Part shown: positions 1-5,020 of the stretch, one piece after another | Layout of the letters: each line of letters begins with the position of its first letter | Position numbering within the stretch: the stretch's first letter is position 1 | Source: Xanthobacteraceae bacterium | GTDB lineage: Bacteria; Pseudomonadota; Alphaproteobacteria; Rhizobiales; Xanthobacteraceae | Assembly: GCA_030043175.1 (NCBI GenBank) | Contig: JASHYD010001078.1 | Coordinates: forward strand, 1 to 6,065 | DNA length: 6,065 nt | Reading direction: 5' to 3' | Program-made: the position numbers and the translations under genes | Notes under the pieces: generated by a model | The model's input: only the letters and a program-made list of their open reading frames with translations | The model's database searches: none | Told to the model about the DNA's origin: nothing

Positions 1-321
1 CGGGCACAACGCCGCAAAGATCTTGCGCTTGACGTCTTCCTTCTCGACGGCCGTCTCGATGACGAGATCGCACTCTGCCAGCTCTTCGAGCTTGCTGGCG
101 GCCTTGATCCGCGTCAGCGCCGCCTGTCGCTCACTTTCGGCGATCGCTTTCCGCGCCACCTGGCGCGCCATGTTGCCGTTGATGGTCGCGATTCCCCCCC
201 GGACTCGTTCCTCCGAAAGGTCGTTGAGCGCGACTTCAAAGCCGGCGAGGGCGCATACGTGAGCGATGCCGCTCCCCATCTGACCGGCGCCGATCACGCC
301 CACTCGGTGAATGTCAGCCAT
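1..321 (-). CDS. hbd: 3-hydroxybutyryl-CoA dehydrogenase, N-terminal part (cut by window edge)
   Basis: The NAD(P)-dependent enzyme interconverts 3-hydroxybutyryl-CoA and acetoacetyl-CoA in the cytoplasm, in fatty-acid, aromatic-acid or polyhydroxybutyrate metabolism. Only 107 of the usual 285-295 residues are present; the frame is open to position 1. The protein opens MADIHRVGVIGAGQMGSGIA, a Rossmann fold with GxGxxG at residues 11-16. An acidic residue (D34, in ALND) ends the second strand, as expected for NAD ribose binding, and the strand VIETAVEK (87-94) matches the family's VIEA-type segment. The catalytic His/Glu lie beyond the window. An in-frame ATG at 336 would add five residues (MIDVQ). 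Position 321 was chosen because family members usually begin 4-7 residues before the VGVIGAG strand; neither start has a good ribosome binding site. The gene lies downstream of etfA with a gap of about 126 bp, so it is probably in the same transcript. A seven-C run (194-200) keeps frame. Confidence 0.93.
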   Translation of the reverse strand, partial: MADIHRVGVIGAGQMGSGIAHVCALAGFEVALNDLSEERVRGGIATINGNMARQVARKAIAESERQAALTRIKAASKLEELAECDLVIETAVEKEDVKRKIFAALCP

Positions 322-447
322 TTGAACATCAATCATATCGTTTGCCGGCTTTTCGTCCAGGCCGGACCGAGGTTGTGGCCAACGAACGTTCTACTGACAA
401 CTGTTCCCAGTGACCACCGGCCATCGGAACTATTTTTGCGTTAACGG

Positions 448-1392
448 TTACCGCTCGAGCTTGCCCAGTTCGTCGGCGAGTTCCGGCAGCACCTTGAACA
501 GATCGGCCACGAGACCGTAATCCGCGACCTGGAAGATGGGCGCCTCTTCGTCCTTGTTGATCGCCACGATTACTTTGGAATCCTTCATGCCGGCGAGATG
601 CTGGATGGCTCCCGAGATCCCGACTGCGAGATAAAGTTCCGGCGCTACGACTTTACCGGTCTGACCGACCTGCCAGTCGTTCGGAGCATATCCGGCGTCG
701 ACGGCGGCACGCGAGGCGCCGACCGCAGCGCCAAGCTTGTCGGCCACCGGCTCGAGGTACTTGGAGAAATTCTCGCGCGACGCCAAACCGCGTCCGCCGG
801 ATACGACGACGCGCGCCGAGGTGAGTACCGGCCGATCATTCTTGGAGATTTCCTCGCCGACAAAGGCCGACAGGCCCGGATCAGGGGGCGGCGTCACCTG
901 CTCGGCCACCGCGGTGCCGCCCTCGCCCGCAGCCTGAAAGGCCGCGGATCGCACCGTGATAACCTTCTTGCCACCTTTGGAGCGCACGGTCTGCACGGCG
1001 TTGCCGGCGTAAATCAGCCGCTCGAACGTGTCGGGCGATATCACCTTGATAATGTCCGAGATCTGCATCACGTCGAGGAGTGCAGCGATACGCGGCATGA
1101 TATTCTTCGCATTCGCGGTTGCCGGCGCCATGATGGTCTCATAACCGCCCGCTAGCGCGATGATCAATGCTGCGGTCGGCTCCGCCAGCATGTGCTCGAA
1201 CGGCGGCGCATCTGCGATCAGCACCTTTTCGACGCCATCGAGCTTCGTGGCGGCCTCCGCCGCTGCCTTGCAGTCCTTGCCGGCGATAAGGATGTGGACC
1301 GGCGCGCCGAGCGCCTTCGCGGCTGTCATCGCCTTGGCGGTCGCGTCTTTGAGGCTCTTGTTGTCGTGTTCGGCGAGGAGAAGAGTCGGCAT
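448..1392 (-). CDS. etfA: Electron transfer flavoprotein alpha subunit
   Basis: The 314-aa FAD-carrying subunit of the EtfAB heterodimer takes electrons from acyl-CoA and related dehydrogenases and delivers them to membrane ETF-quinone oxidoreductase. Domain I covers roughly residues 1-185, starting [18 protein letters not shown]. The FAD domain follows from about 193, with VVSGGRGL (196-203), [10 protein letters not shown] (225-234), [12 protein letters not shown] (241-252) and [10 protein letters not shown] (290-299). Residues L253-N279 fit the classic EtfA signature exactly, including GISGAIQH. T245 corresponds to the human T266 that contacts the flavin. Length and domain order are normal for a non-bifurcating ETF. 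A GTG at 1431 would add 13 residues read from repeat DNA (MASTPSTFSENTL), but the conserved N-terminus begins at ATG 1392, with a modest GGAAAA about 7 bases upstream. The gene lies 216 bp downstream of etfB, whereas most bacteria keep the pair almost touching. Confidence 0.97.
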   Translation of the reverse strand: MPTLLLAEHDNKSLKDATAKAMTAAKALGAPVHILIAGKDCKAAAEAATKLDGVEKVLIADAPPFEHMLAEPTAALIIALAGGYETIMAPATANAKNIMPRIAALLDVMQISDIIKVISPDTFERLIYAGNAVQTVRSKGGKKVITVRSAAFQAAGEGGTAVAEQVTPPPDPGLSAFVGEEISKNDRPVLTSARVVVSGGRGLASRENFSKYLEPVADKLGAAVGASRAAVDAGYAPNDWQVGQTGKVVAPELYLAVGISGAIQHLAGMKDSKVIVAINKDEEAPIFQVADYGLVADLFKVLPELADELGKLER

Positions 1393-1428
1393 CAGAGTGT
1401 TTTCCGAGAACGTTGATGGGGTGCTGGC

Positions 1429-1564
1429 CACCTCTCCCCTTTTTGGGGGATTGGAATGGGTATGCTTCGTGCATGTATCTGGGCGAGAGGCAGCGCTACC
1501 TGTTGTTAGGCCTCACCCCTATCGCGCAAGAGTGATCCGAATCTCTCCCCGCCGGGGAGAGGTG
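1429..1564. repeat. Repeat-derived element bounded by 11-bp inverted repeats, between etfB and etfA
   Basis: The sequence CACCTCTCCCC at 1429-1439 is matched by its exact reverse complement GGGGAGAGGTG at 1554-1564, enclosing 136 bp that fills most of the etfB-etfA gap. The left end can also form a local hairpin, CCCC (1436-1439) / TTTTT / GGGG (1445-1448); the right end carries a stronger palindrome listed separately. The interior is non-coding. No target-site duplication is evident in the immediate flanks (GGC on the left, AAG on the right). The form suggests a miniature inverted-repeat or compound REP-type element. Two independent or decayed copies of one palindrome family are an alternative. 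Membership in a genome-wide family is inferred from resemblance to rhizobial intergenic repeats, not shown here. Confidence 0.6.
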
Positions 1565-1568
1565 AAGG
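1511..1568. repeat. Rhizobiales-type intergenic palindrome with GGGGAGAG hairpin
   Basis: The core CTCTCCCC (1543-1550) - GCC - GGGGAGAG (1554-1561) is a perfect 8-bp stem with a 3-base loop. An outer arm CCTCACC (1511-1517) can pair imperfectly with GGTGAAGG (1561-1568). This layout, CCTCACCC..GATCCGA..CTCTCCCCG..CGGGGAGAGGTGAAGG, resembles the palindromes scattered between genes in Bradyrhizobium and relatives (recalled knowledge). On the etf transcript the hairpin is followed by ATTCGG, not a U run, so it is not a standard intrinsic terminator. It could still stabilise or process the etfB mRNA. Confidence 0.7.
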
Positions 1569-1608
1569 GCGACGTGTCAATGTCGTGATTGAACCATGTC
1601 GAAATGCG

Positions 1609-2358
1609 CTAGAGGACTCCCGCTTCGTTTTTCAGCTTGCTGACCAGTTCGGTGACCGAGCTGACCTTGCCGCCGGCTTTCCGGGCCGGGGGCTCCGTCG
1701 TTTTGAGAATCTCAAGCCGGGGCGTCGTATCGACGCCATAATCGGCCGGCGATTTCTCGCTGATCGGCTTCTTTTTCGCCTTCATGATATTGGGCAGCGA
1801 GGCATAGCGCGGCTCGTTGAGCCGCAGATCGGTGGTGACAATCGCCGGCAGCTTCAGCTTCAGGGTCTGCAGCCCGCCGTCGACCTCGCGGGTGACACTG
1901 ACGCTCTCGCCTTCGATCACGACCTTGGACGCAAACGTTCCCTGAGGCCAGTTCAAGAGTGCCGCTAGCATCTGGCCCGTCTGATTGCAGTCATCATCGA
2001 TCGCCTGCTTGCCGAGGATGATAAACCTCGGCTGTTCGGCTTCAACGATGCTCTTGAGGAGCTTTGCAACCGCCAGCGGTTCCACGATCCCGTCGACCTT
2101 GACCAGGATGCCGCGGTCGGCGCCCATCGCCAGAGCGGTCCGGAGGGTCTCGGAAGCCTGCTGCGGCCCGATCGAAACCGCGACGATCTCCGTGACCTTG
2201 CCGGCCTCTTTCAGGCGGATCGCCTCCTCGACGGCGATCTCATCGAACGGGTTCATCGACATCTTGACGTTGGCGAGCTCGACACCCGTCCCGTCCGTCT
2301 TGACCCGGATTTTGACGTTGAAGTCGACGACCCGCTTGACGGGCACAAGAACTTTCAT
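1609..2358 (-). CDS. etfB: Electron transfer flavoprotein beta subunit
   Basis: The 249-aa AMP-binding partner of EtfA completes the heterodimeric ETF that links acyl-CoA dehydrogenases to the quinone pool. It opens [20 protein letters not shown], followed by the conserved [16 protein letters not shown] (36-51). [17 protein letters not shown] (116-132) is the family's nucleotide-binding stretch. Residues V155-T175 ([15 protein letters not shown]) fit the EtfB signature. The recognition loop that docks partner dehydrogenases is intact: [13 protein letters not shown] (186-198), with L188 matching human anchor Leu195. Length is typical. This is a group I (FixA-unlike, non-bifurcating) ETF. The start is supported by a strong Shine-Dalgarno, TGGAGAG, 6 bases before ATG, and a promoter lies just upstream. 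It leads the etfB-etfA-hbd unit and may also receive read-through from the adenosyltransferase gene. Confidence 0.97.
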   Translation of the reverse strand: MKVLVPVKRVVDFNVKIRVKTDGTGVELANVKMSMNPFDEIAVEEAIRLKEAGKVTEIVAVSIGPQQASETLRTALAMGADRGILVKVDGIVEPLAVAKLLKSIVEAEQPRFIILGKQAIDDDCNQTGQMLAALLNWPQGTFASKVVIEGESVSVTREVDGGLQTLKLKLPAIVTTDLRLNEPRYASLPNIMKAKKKPISEKSPADYGVDTTPRLEILKTTEPPARKAGGKVSSVTELVSKLKNEAGVL

Positions 2359-2364
2359 CCTGGG

Positions 2365-2371
2365 CTCTCCA
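2365..2371 (-). promoter_or_regulatory. Strong ribosome binding site of etfB
   Basis: The minus strand reads TGGAGAG, then CCCAGG, then ATG. The 6-base spacing is good and the site fixes the etfB start at 2358. It is the best Shine-Dalgarno in this cluster. Confidence 0.75.
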
Positions 2372-2384
2372 GAAAACGGCGCGC

Positions 2385-2413
2385 AAACTATGACTCGCGT
2401 TCCAGTGTGTCAA
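2385..2413 (-). promoter_or_regulatory. Sigma70-type promoter of etfB-etfA-hbd
   Basis: On the minus strand a perfect -35 box TTGACA (2413-2408) is followed, after exactly 17 bases, by a loose -10 TAGTTT (2390-2385). Transcription would begin near 2378, giving a leader of about 20 bases that holds the etfB ribosome binding site. A consensus -35 with a weak -10 is usual for housekeeping promoters of alphaproteobacteria. The placement implies that etfB, etfA and the dehydrogenase can be expressed apart from the HIG1 and adenosyltransferase genes. The -10 matches consensus poorly, so the start site is an inference. Confidence 0.6.
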
Positions 2414-2503
2414 CGCGCCGACCGTTTTGCGGATACCGAAGCTCAATAGCGTGGCTCTCGCAAGCAGACACGAACATCCGGTTTATTTCGGCAAAGAGTC
2501 CAC

Positions 2504-2539
2504 AAAAATCTGCAACAGCAGGGAACTTTCTACCTGCAG
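2504..2539 (-). terminator. Possible weak terminator after the adenosyltransferase gene
   Basis: On the minus strand CTGCA (2539-2535) and TGCAG (2514-2510) can pair, with an alternative inner stem GCAGG/CCTGC, and a run of five T (2508-2504) follows one base after the stem. The stem is only 5 bp and the loop about 20 bases, so termination would be partial at best. It lies 40-75 bases past the adenosyltransferase stop and before the etfB promoter, a sensible place. The rest of 2414-2579 shows no gene I can support. Confidence 0.25.
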
Positions 2540-2579
2540 CCCGACGACCGAAATCAGCCTCCGACAGCATGTGGCGGTT

Positions 2580-3170
2580 TCAACCATCATCACGGCGGTT
2601 TTGCCCCGGCACCCAGAGCACGTCACCGGGGCCGCTTTGATTGACGTAGCGGCTCGCCACAAAAAGGAAGTCCGACAGCCGGTTCACATATTTGAGTGCG
2701 ACCGCCGAGACCTCTTCGCCGGGCCGGTCGGCCAGTTCAGCCGTCAGGCGTTCGGCGCGGCGACAGATCGTGCGGGCAACGTGCAGATGGGCAGCCGCCG
2801 GCGTCCCGCCCGGCAGGACAAACGAGCGCAAGGGCTTAAGTTCGGCATTGAGTCGGTCGATTTCGGCCTCAAGCCGCGTCACCTGGGCCTCAGTGACGGT
2901 CAGCCGTGCCCCGTCGGCGCCCTTTCCCTTGGCAGGCGAACAGAGGTCCGCGCCAAGGTCGAACAGATCGTTCTGGATGCGCCCCAGCATGGCGTCGATC
3001 TCGGCATCGTGGGATGTATGGAGGCGTACAATCCCGACGGCCGCGTTGGTCTCGTCGACCGTCCCGTAACAGGCGATGCGCAGATCGTACTTCTTGCGCC
3101 GCTCGCCGTTGCGGAGCGCGGTCGTTCCGTCGTCGCCCGTGCGCGTATAGATGCGGTTGAGAACGACCAT
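2580..3170 (-). CDS. pduO: PduO-type cob(I)alamin adenosyltransferase (ATP:corrinoid adenosyltransferase)
   Basis: The 196-aa protein transfers the 5'-deoxyadenosyl group of ATP to reduced corrinoid, making adenosylcobalamin, probably for methylmalonyl-CoA or ethylmalonyl-CoA mutase. The N-terminal ATP-binding segment YTRTGDDGTTAL (8-19) is diagnostic of the PduO/MMAB family. It is followed by YGTVDETNAAVG (35-46), the helix segment LPGGTPAAAHLHVARTICRRAER (119-141), and YVNRLSDFLFVASR (161-174). All are typical of the trimeric helical-bundle fold, and length fits the single-domain form. The frame stays open far upstream (to 3503), but conserved sequence starts only at ATG 3170, preceded by CAGG about 6 bases away. 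The start lies 20 bp after the HIG1 gene stop, so the two are surely cotranscribed. An internal etfB promoter lies downstream. Confidence 0.95.
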   Translation of the reverse strand: MVVLNRIYTRTGDDGTTALRNGERRKKYDLRIACYGTVDETNAAVGIVRLHTSHDAEIDAMLGRIQNDLFDLGADLCSPAKGKGADGARLTVTEAQVTRLEAEIDRLNAELKPLRSFVLPGGTPAAAHLHVARTICRRAERLTAELADRPGEEVSAVALKYVNRLSDFLFVASRYVNQSGPGDVLWVPGQNRRDDG

Positions 3171-3190
3171 GTGGACCTGCCGATGCGGAG

Positions 3191-3385
3191 CTACCGCCCC
3201 ATTGCCCAGACGGTTAACATGATGATGATGACAGCGATGAATTGCAGTACCACGCGCCAGCGCATCAGTGTCTGCGACAGGTTGGGCGACCCGCCGCGTA
3301 ACATGTTGTAAAGACCGAGCATCAGCACGACGGCCACTGCGGCGATCGCCAGCGGAACCACGTATGCGGAAAGAAAGTTCGCCAT
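3191..3385 (-). CDS. HIG1-type small twin-transmembrane protein
   Basis: The 64-aa protein has two hydrophobic spans, about residues 7-27 (VVPLAIAAVAVVLMLGL) and 46-62 (VLQFIAVIIIMLTVW), joined by the polar loop NMLRGGSPNLSQTLMRWR. The loop contains Q38-x3-R42-x-R44-x3-Q48, which fits the HIG1 motif (I/Q)x3(R/H)xRx3Q exactly. Mitochondrial HIG1 proteins (Rcf1/Rcf2) associate with cytochrome c oxidase and supercomplexes; bacterial members are less studied, so a role near respiratory complexes is inference. The protein is expected in the inner membrane. The start ATG 3385 has only a weak AGAAG upstream. It precedes the adenosyltransferase by 20 bp and is divergent from the SDR gene, 50 bp away. 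A pairing with the adenosyltransferase and etf genes is, from memory, recurrent in Rhizobiales. Confidence 0.87.
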   Translation of the reverse strand: MANFLSAYVVPLAIAAVAVVLMLGLYNMLRGGSPNLSQTLMRWRVVLQFIAVIIIMLTVWAMGR

Positions 3386-3435
3386 TTGCTTCTATGTAGC
3401 ACCGCCGCTGCGCCGGCGCCACGCCGGCTCTCGGC
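3386..3435. promoter_or_regulatory. Short divergent intergenic region (HIG1 gene / SDR gene)
   Basis: Only 50 bp separate the two divergent starts, so promoters of one or both must overlap the neighbouring coding sequence. The stretch holds two copies of the palindrome GCCGGC (3412-3417 and 3423-3428), 11 bp apart centre to centre, about one helical turn. It also holds TACATA on the minus strand (3398-3393), a possible but unconvincing -10 only 7 bases from the HIG1 start. No clear -35 box is seen. Confidence 0.35.
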
Positions 3436-4386
3436 ATGAAGGGTCGCATCATCATATTGGGTGGCGCTGGCCGGCTTGGCCGGGCGGCCGGGCACGCTTT
3501 CAAGTCCGCGGAATGGCAGGTGGCAAGCCTGGTGCGGGCAAGCTCGGCCCGCGGCGCCGCACCTGGGACTGAAATCGTCGAGGTCGATGCGAACGATACG
3601 CCATCGGTCGTCGCGGCCGCAAGCGGTGCCGATGTCGTGCTCTACGCCCTCAACGTGCCCTATACCCAATGGGGGCGGTTCGCACTTCCTTTCGCGGATA
3701 CCGCAATCGCGGCCGCCCGCGAAAACCGCGCCACCTTGGTCTTCCCGGGTAATCTCTATAATCATGGGGCCGGCATGCCGCCTCGGATCGATGAAGCGAC
3801 GCCGATGCGCCCGACCTCGCGCAAGGGCGCCATACGGATCGCCGTCGAGACGCGCATGCGTGAAGCGGCTGGGGGCGGCTTGCGGACAATTGTCTTACGC
3901 GCCGGCGATTATTTCGGCGGCGAAGGCATGGGGTCATGGTTCGACCGGATCATCGTGAAGGAAATCGCCGCTGGTCGGCTGACCTATCCGGGTCCGCTCG
4001 ATATCGTTCATGAGTGGGCTTATCTGCCGGACCTGGCGCAAGCCTTGGTGGCACTCGTCGAGCGGCGCGATCGGCTCCCGCCCTTTGCGGCGTTCGGATT
4101 TGCCGGCCATGCGGTGTCAGGGCGCCAATTCCTTGCCGCCATCTCACGCGCCTGCCGGCGCGATTTTAGGATCGACATCATGCCGTGGCGTTTGCTGAAG
4201 CTGATGGGTGTGGTCGTGCCTGTTTTCCGCGAGCTCGCCGATATTTCATATCTATGGTCGACGCCGCATGCCGTCGACGGCGCCCGGCTGGCGGAAATTA
4301 TCGGCGATCTTCCCCGCACTCCGCTGGATGAGGCCATCGCCGCATCGCTCGCGGCGCTCGGAATGAGGCGACGAGGAAAAACGTGA
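3436..4386 (+). CDS. Atypical short-chain dehydrogenase/reductase, NAD-dependent epimerase-like
   Basis: The 316-aa cytoplasmic protein is of the extended or atypical SDR type; its substrate cannot be told from sequence. The N-terminus MKGRIIILGGAGRLGRAAG forms a Rossmann strand with the glycine motif GGAGRLG (9-15). VDANDTPSVVAAASGADVVLYALN (50-73) is the usual D-N-D then central-strand pattern. LVFPGNLYNHG (101-111) corresponds to the strand before the active site. At the expected YxxxK position the sequence reads RKGAIRIAVE, with K130 and R134 in place of Tyr and Lys, so classical SDR chemistry is doubtful. The C-terminal half, with VHEWAYLPDLAQALVALVE (191-209), is the family's substrate domain. 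The start is set by the Rossmann strand; no good ribosome binding site precedes it. The gene is divergent from the HIG1 operon. It could be a nucleotide-sugar epimerase-like protein or an NAD(P)-sensing protein. Confidence 0.88.
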   Translation: MKGRIIILGGAGRLGRAAGHAFKSAEWQVASLVRASSARGAAPGTEIVEVDANDTPSVVAAASGADVVLYALNVPYTQWGRFALPFADTAIAAARENRATLVFPGNLYNHGAGMPPRIDEATPMRPTSRKGAIRIAVETRMREAAGGGLRTIVLRAGDYFGGEGMGSWFDRIIVKEIAAGRLTYPGPLDIVHEWAYLPDLAQALVALVERRDRLPPFAAFGFAGHAVSGRQFLAAISRACRRDFRIDIMPWRLLKLMGVVVPVFRELADISYLWSTPHAVDGARLAEIIGDLPRTPLDEAIAASLAALGMRRRGKT

Positions 4387-4775
4387 CTTGAATGCCGCTC
4401 GCCGGATATTGTACGTGGGTTTGCCACGCCGTAGCAAAGAGACGAAGCGAGCCGAGCGAACAAGATACTCTTATAGGTAGAAATAACACCAACTATACAT
4501 GCCGGGCTATACATGCCGGGTTCTCCCCTCGTACTTTAACGAGCCATGTTCACAGCCAAGCTTTGTTTGCCGGACTGCAGCATAGCGCAGATCTCCGATA
4601 GAAAAGGCGCCGGCAACCGCCGTCAACGCGTCAGTTGTTTCGCGGCACTGCCGATCCTGGGTGTGCGCGGCGAACCACCTCACGGACCTGAGCCGCGGGC
4701 TCCGGCGCGCCCCTGTCCGCGGGCACGGAAGGGTCGCAGGGCCGCATTCCAACGCATAAGGCCGCAACGCTCGGG
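4387..4775. other. Intergenic stretch without a supported gene
   Basis: About 390 bp between the SDR gene and the zinc-ribbon gene. Frames of 60-86 codons exist on both strands but encode Arg/Pro/Ala-rich, low-information peptides and look like high-GC noise. The stretch contains a patch richer in A and T around 4460-4500, a perfect 14-bp tandem duplication (4493-4520), a small hairpin CGTGG/CCACG (4414-4428) without a T run, and a GAGCC-GCG-GGCTC hairpin (4690-4702). No tRNA or other recognised RNA was found by eye. Confidence 0.6.
4493..4520. repeat. Perfect 14-bp tandem duplication
   Basis: CTATACATGCCGGG occurs twice with no gap (4493-4506 and 4507-4520). It follows a relatively A/T-rich patch. 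It may be a replication-slippage duplication or a paired protein-binding site. Confidence 0.9.
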
Positions 4776-4979
4776 ATGCTTGCCGTGAAGCCGGGTGTCG
4801 AGGCGAGGCATCCGCGTCAGTGCCTTCAGTGCGGAAAGCTGATCGTCCACCGCCGAATCACGGCGCTCTACTGCTCGGGCAAATGCCGGGAAATCCATAA
4901 TGCCCATAAGCGACGGCGGGTCCGAGGCAACACCAAAGATGTGCCGCCGCCGGCGTGTGAGCCGGAGACGAATGTATAA
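4776..4979 (+). CDS. Small Cys4 zinc-ribbon-like protein, function unknown
   Basis: I do not recognise a named family. The 67-aa product has CLQCG (C16, C19) and, 13 residues later, YCSGKC (C33, C37), followed by a basic tail REIHNAHKRRRVRG. The CxxC-x13-CxxxC spacing, with an aromatic residue before the third Cys and basic residues after the fourth, resembles small treble-clef or zinc-ribbon domains ending YCSxxCR, often nucleic-acid binding or adaptor modules. Residues 1-12 and 52-67 look unstructured. The start is uncertain: ATG 4776 has no good ribosome binding site, while GTG 4785, three codons later, has CGGGAT about 7 bases upstream. The next upstream in-frame stop is at 4689. It ends 41 bp from the convergent flavoprotein gene. 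The motif argues against chance, but expression is unproven. Confidence 0.6.
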   Translation: MLAVKPGVEARHPRQCLQCGKLIVHRRITALYCSGKCREIHNAHKRRRVRGNTKDVPPPACEPETNV

Positions 4980-5020
4980 CAGGACCCTCACCAAATTTTC
5001 AGCGCGCGGATGCCTCCCAC

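Noticed and set aside
194..200. Seven-C run as a possible frameshift site in the dehydrogenase gene
   Set aside because: The reading frame is continuous and family-like on both sides (..EERVRGGIATINGN..), so no frameshift is present.
1552..1580. Second promoter in the etfB-etfA gap (TTGACA at 1580-1575, minus strand)
   Set aside because: The -35 box is perfect, but the position 17 bases on reads CCCCGG, inside the hairpin, and no -10 box is present.
2388..2570. 60-codon minus-strand frame starting 10 bp after the adenosyltransferase stop
   Set aside because: No recognisable family, no ribosome binding site, and it overlaps the etfB promoter; not enough to call a gene.
2427..3311. Long plus-strand open frame (294 codons) opposite the adenosyltransferase and HIG1 genes
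   Set aside because: It lies antisense to two clear genes, has no recognisable domain, and long antisense frames are expected at this GC content.
3171..3503. Apparent N-terminal extension of the adenosyltransferase to 307 aa
   Set aside because: The extra residues are read out of frame through the HIG1 gene and into the SDR gene; conserved sequence starts at ATG 3170.
4414..4428. CGTGG/CCACG hairpin as terminator of the SDR gene
   Set aside because: Only 5 bp of stem and no following T run.
4387..4775. tRNA, small RNA or CRISPR array in the gene-free stretch
   Set aside because: No cloverleaf, no regularly spaced repeats, and only one two-copy tandem duplication.
4546..4788. 80-codon plus-strand frame upstream of the zinc-ribbon gene
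   Set aside because: Arg/Pro-rich composition toward the end, no family resemblance, no ribosome binding site, and it overlaps the better-supported small gene.
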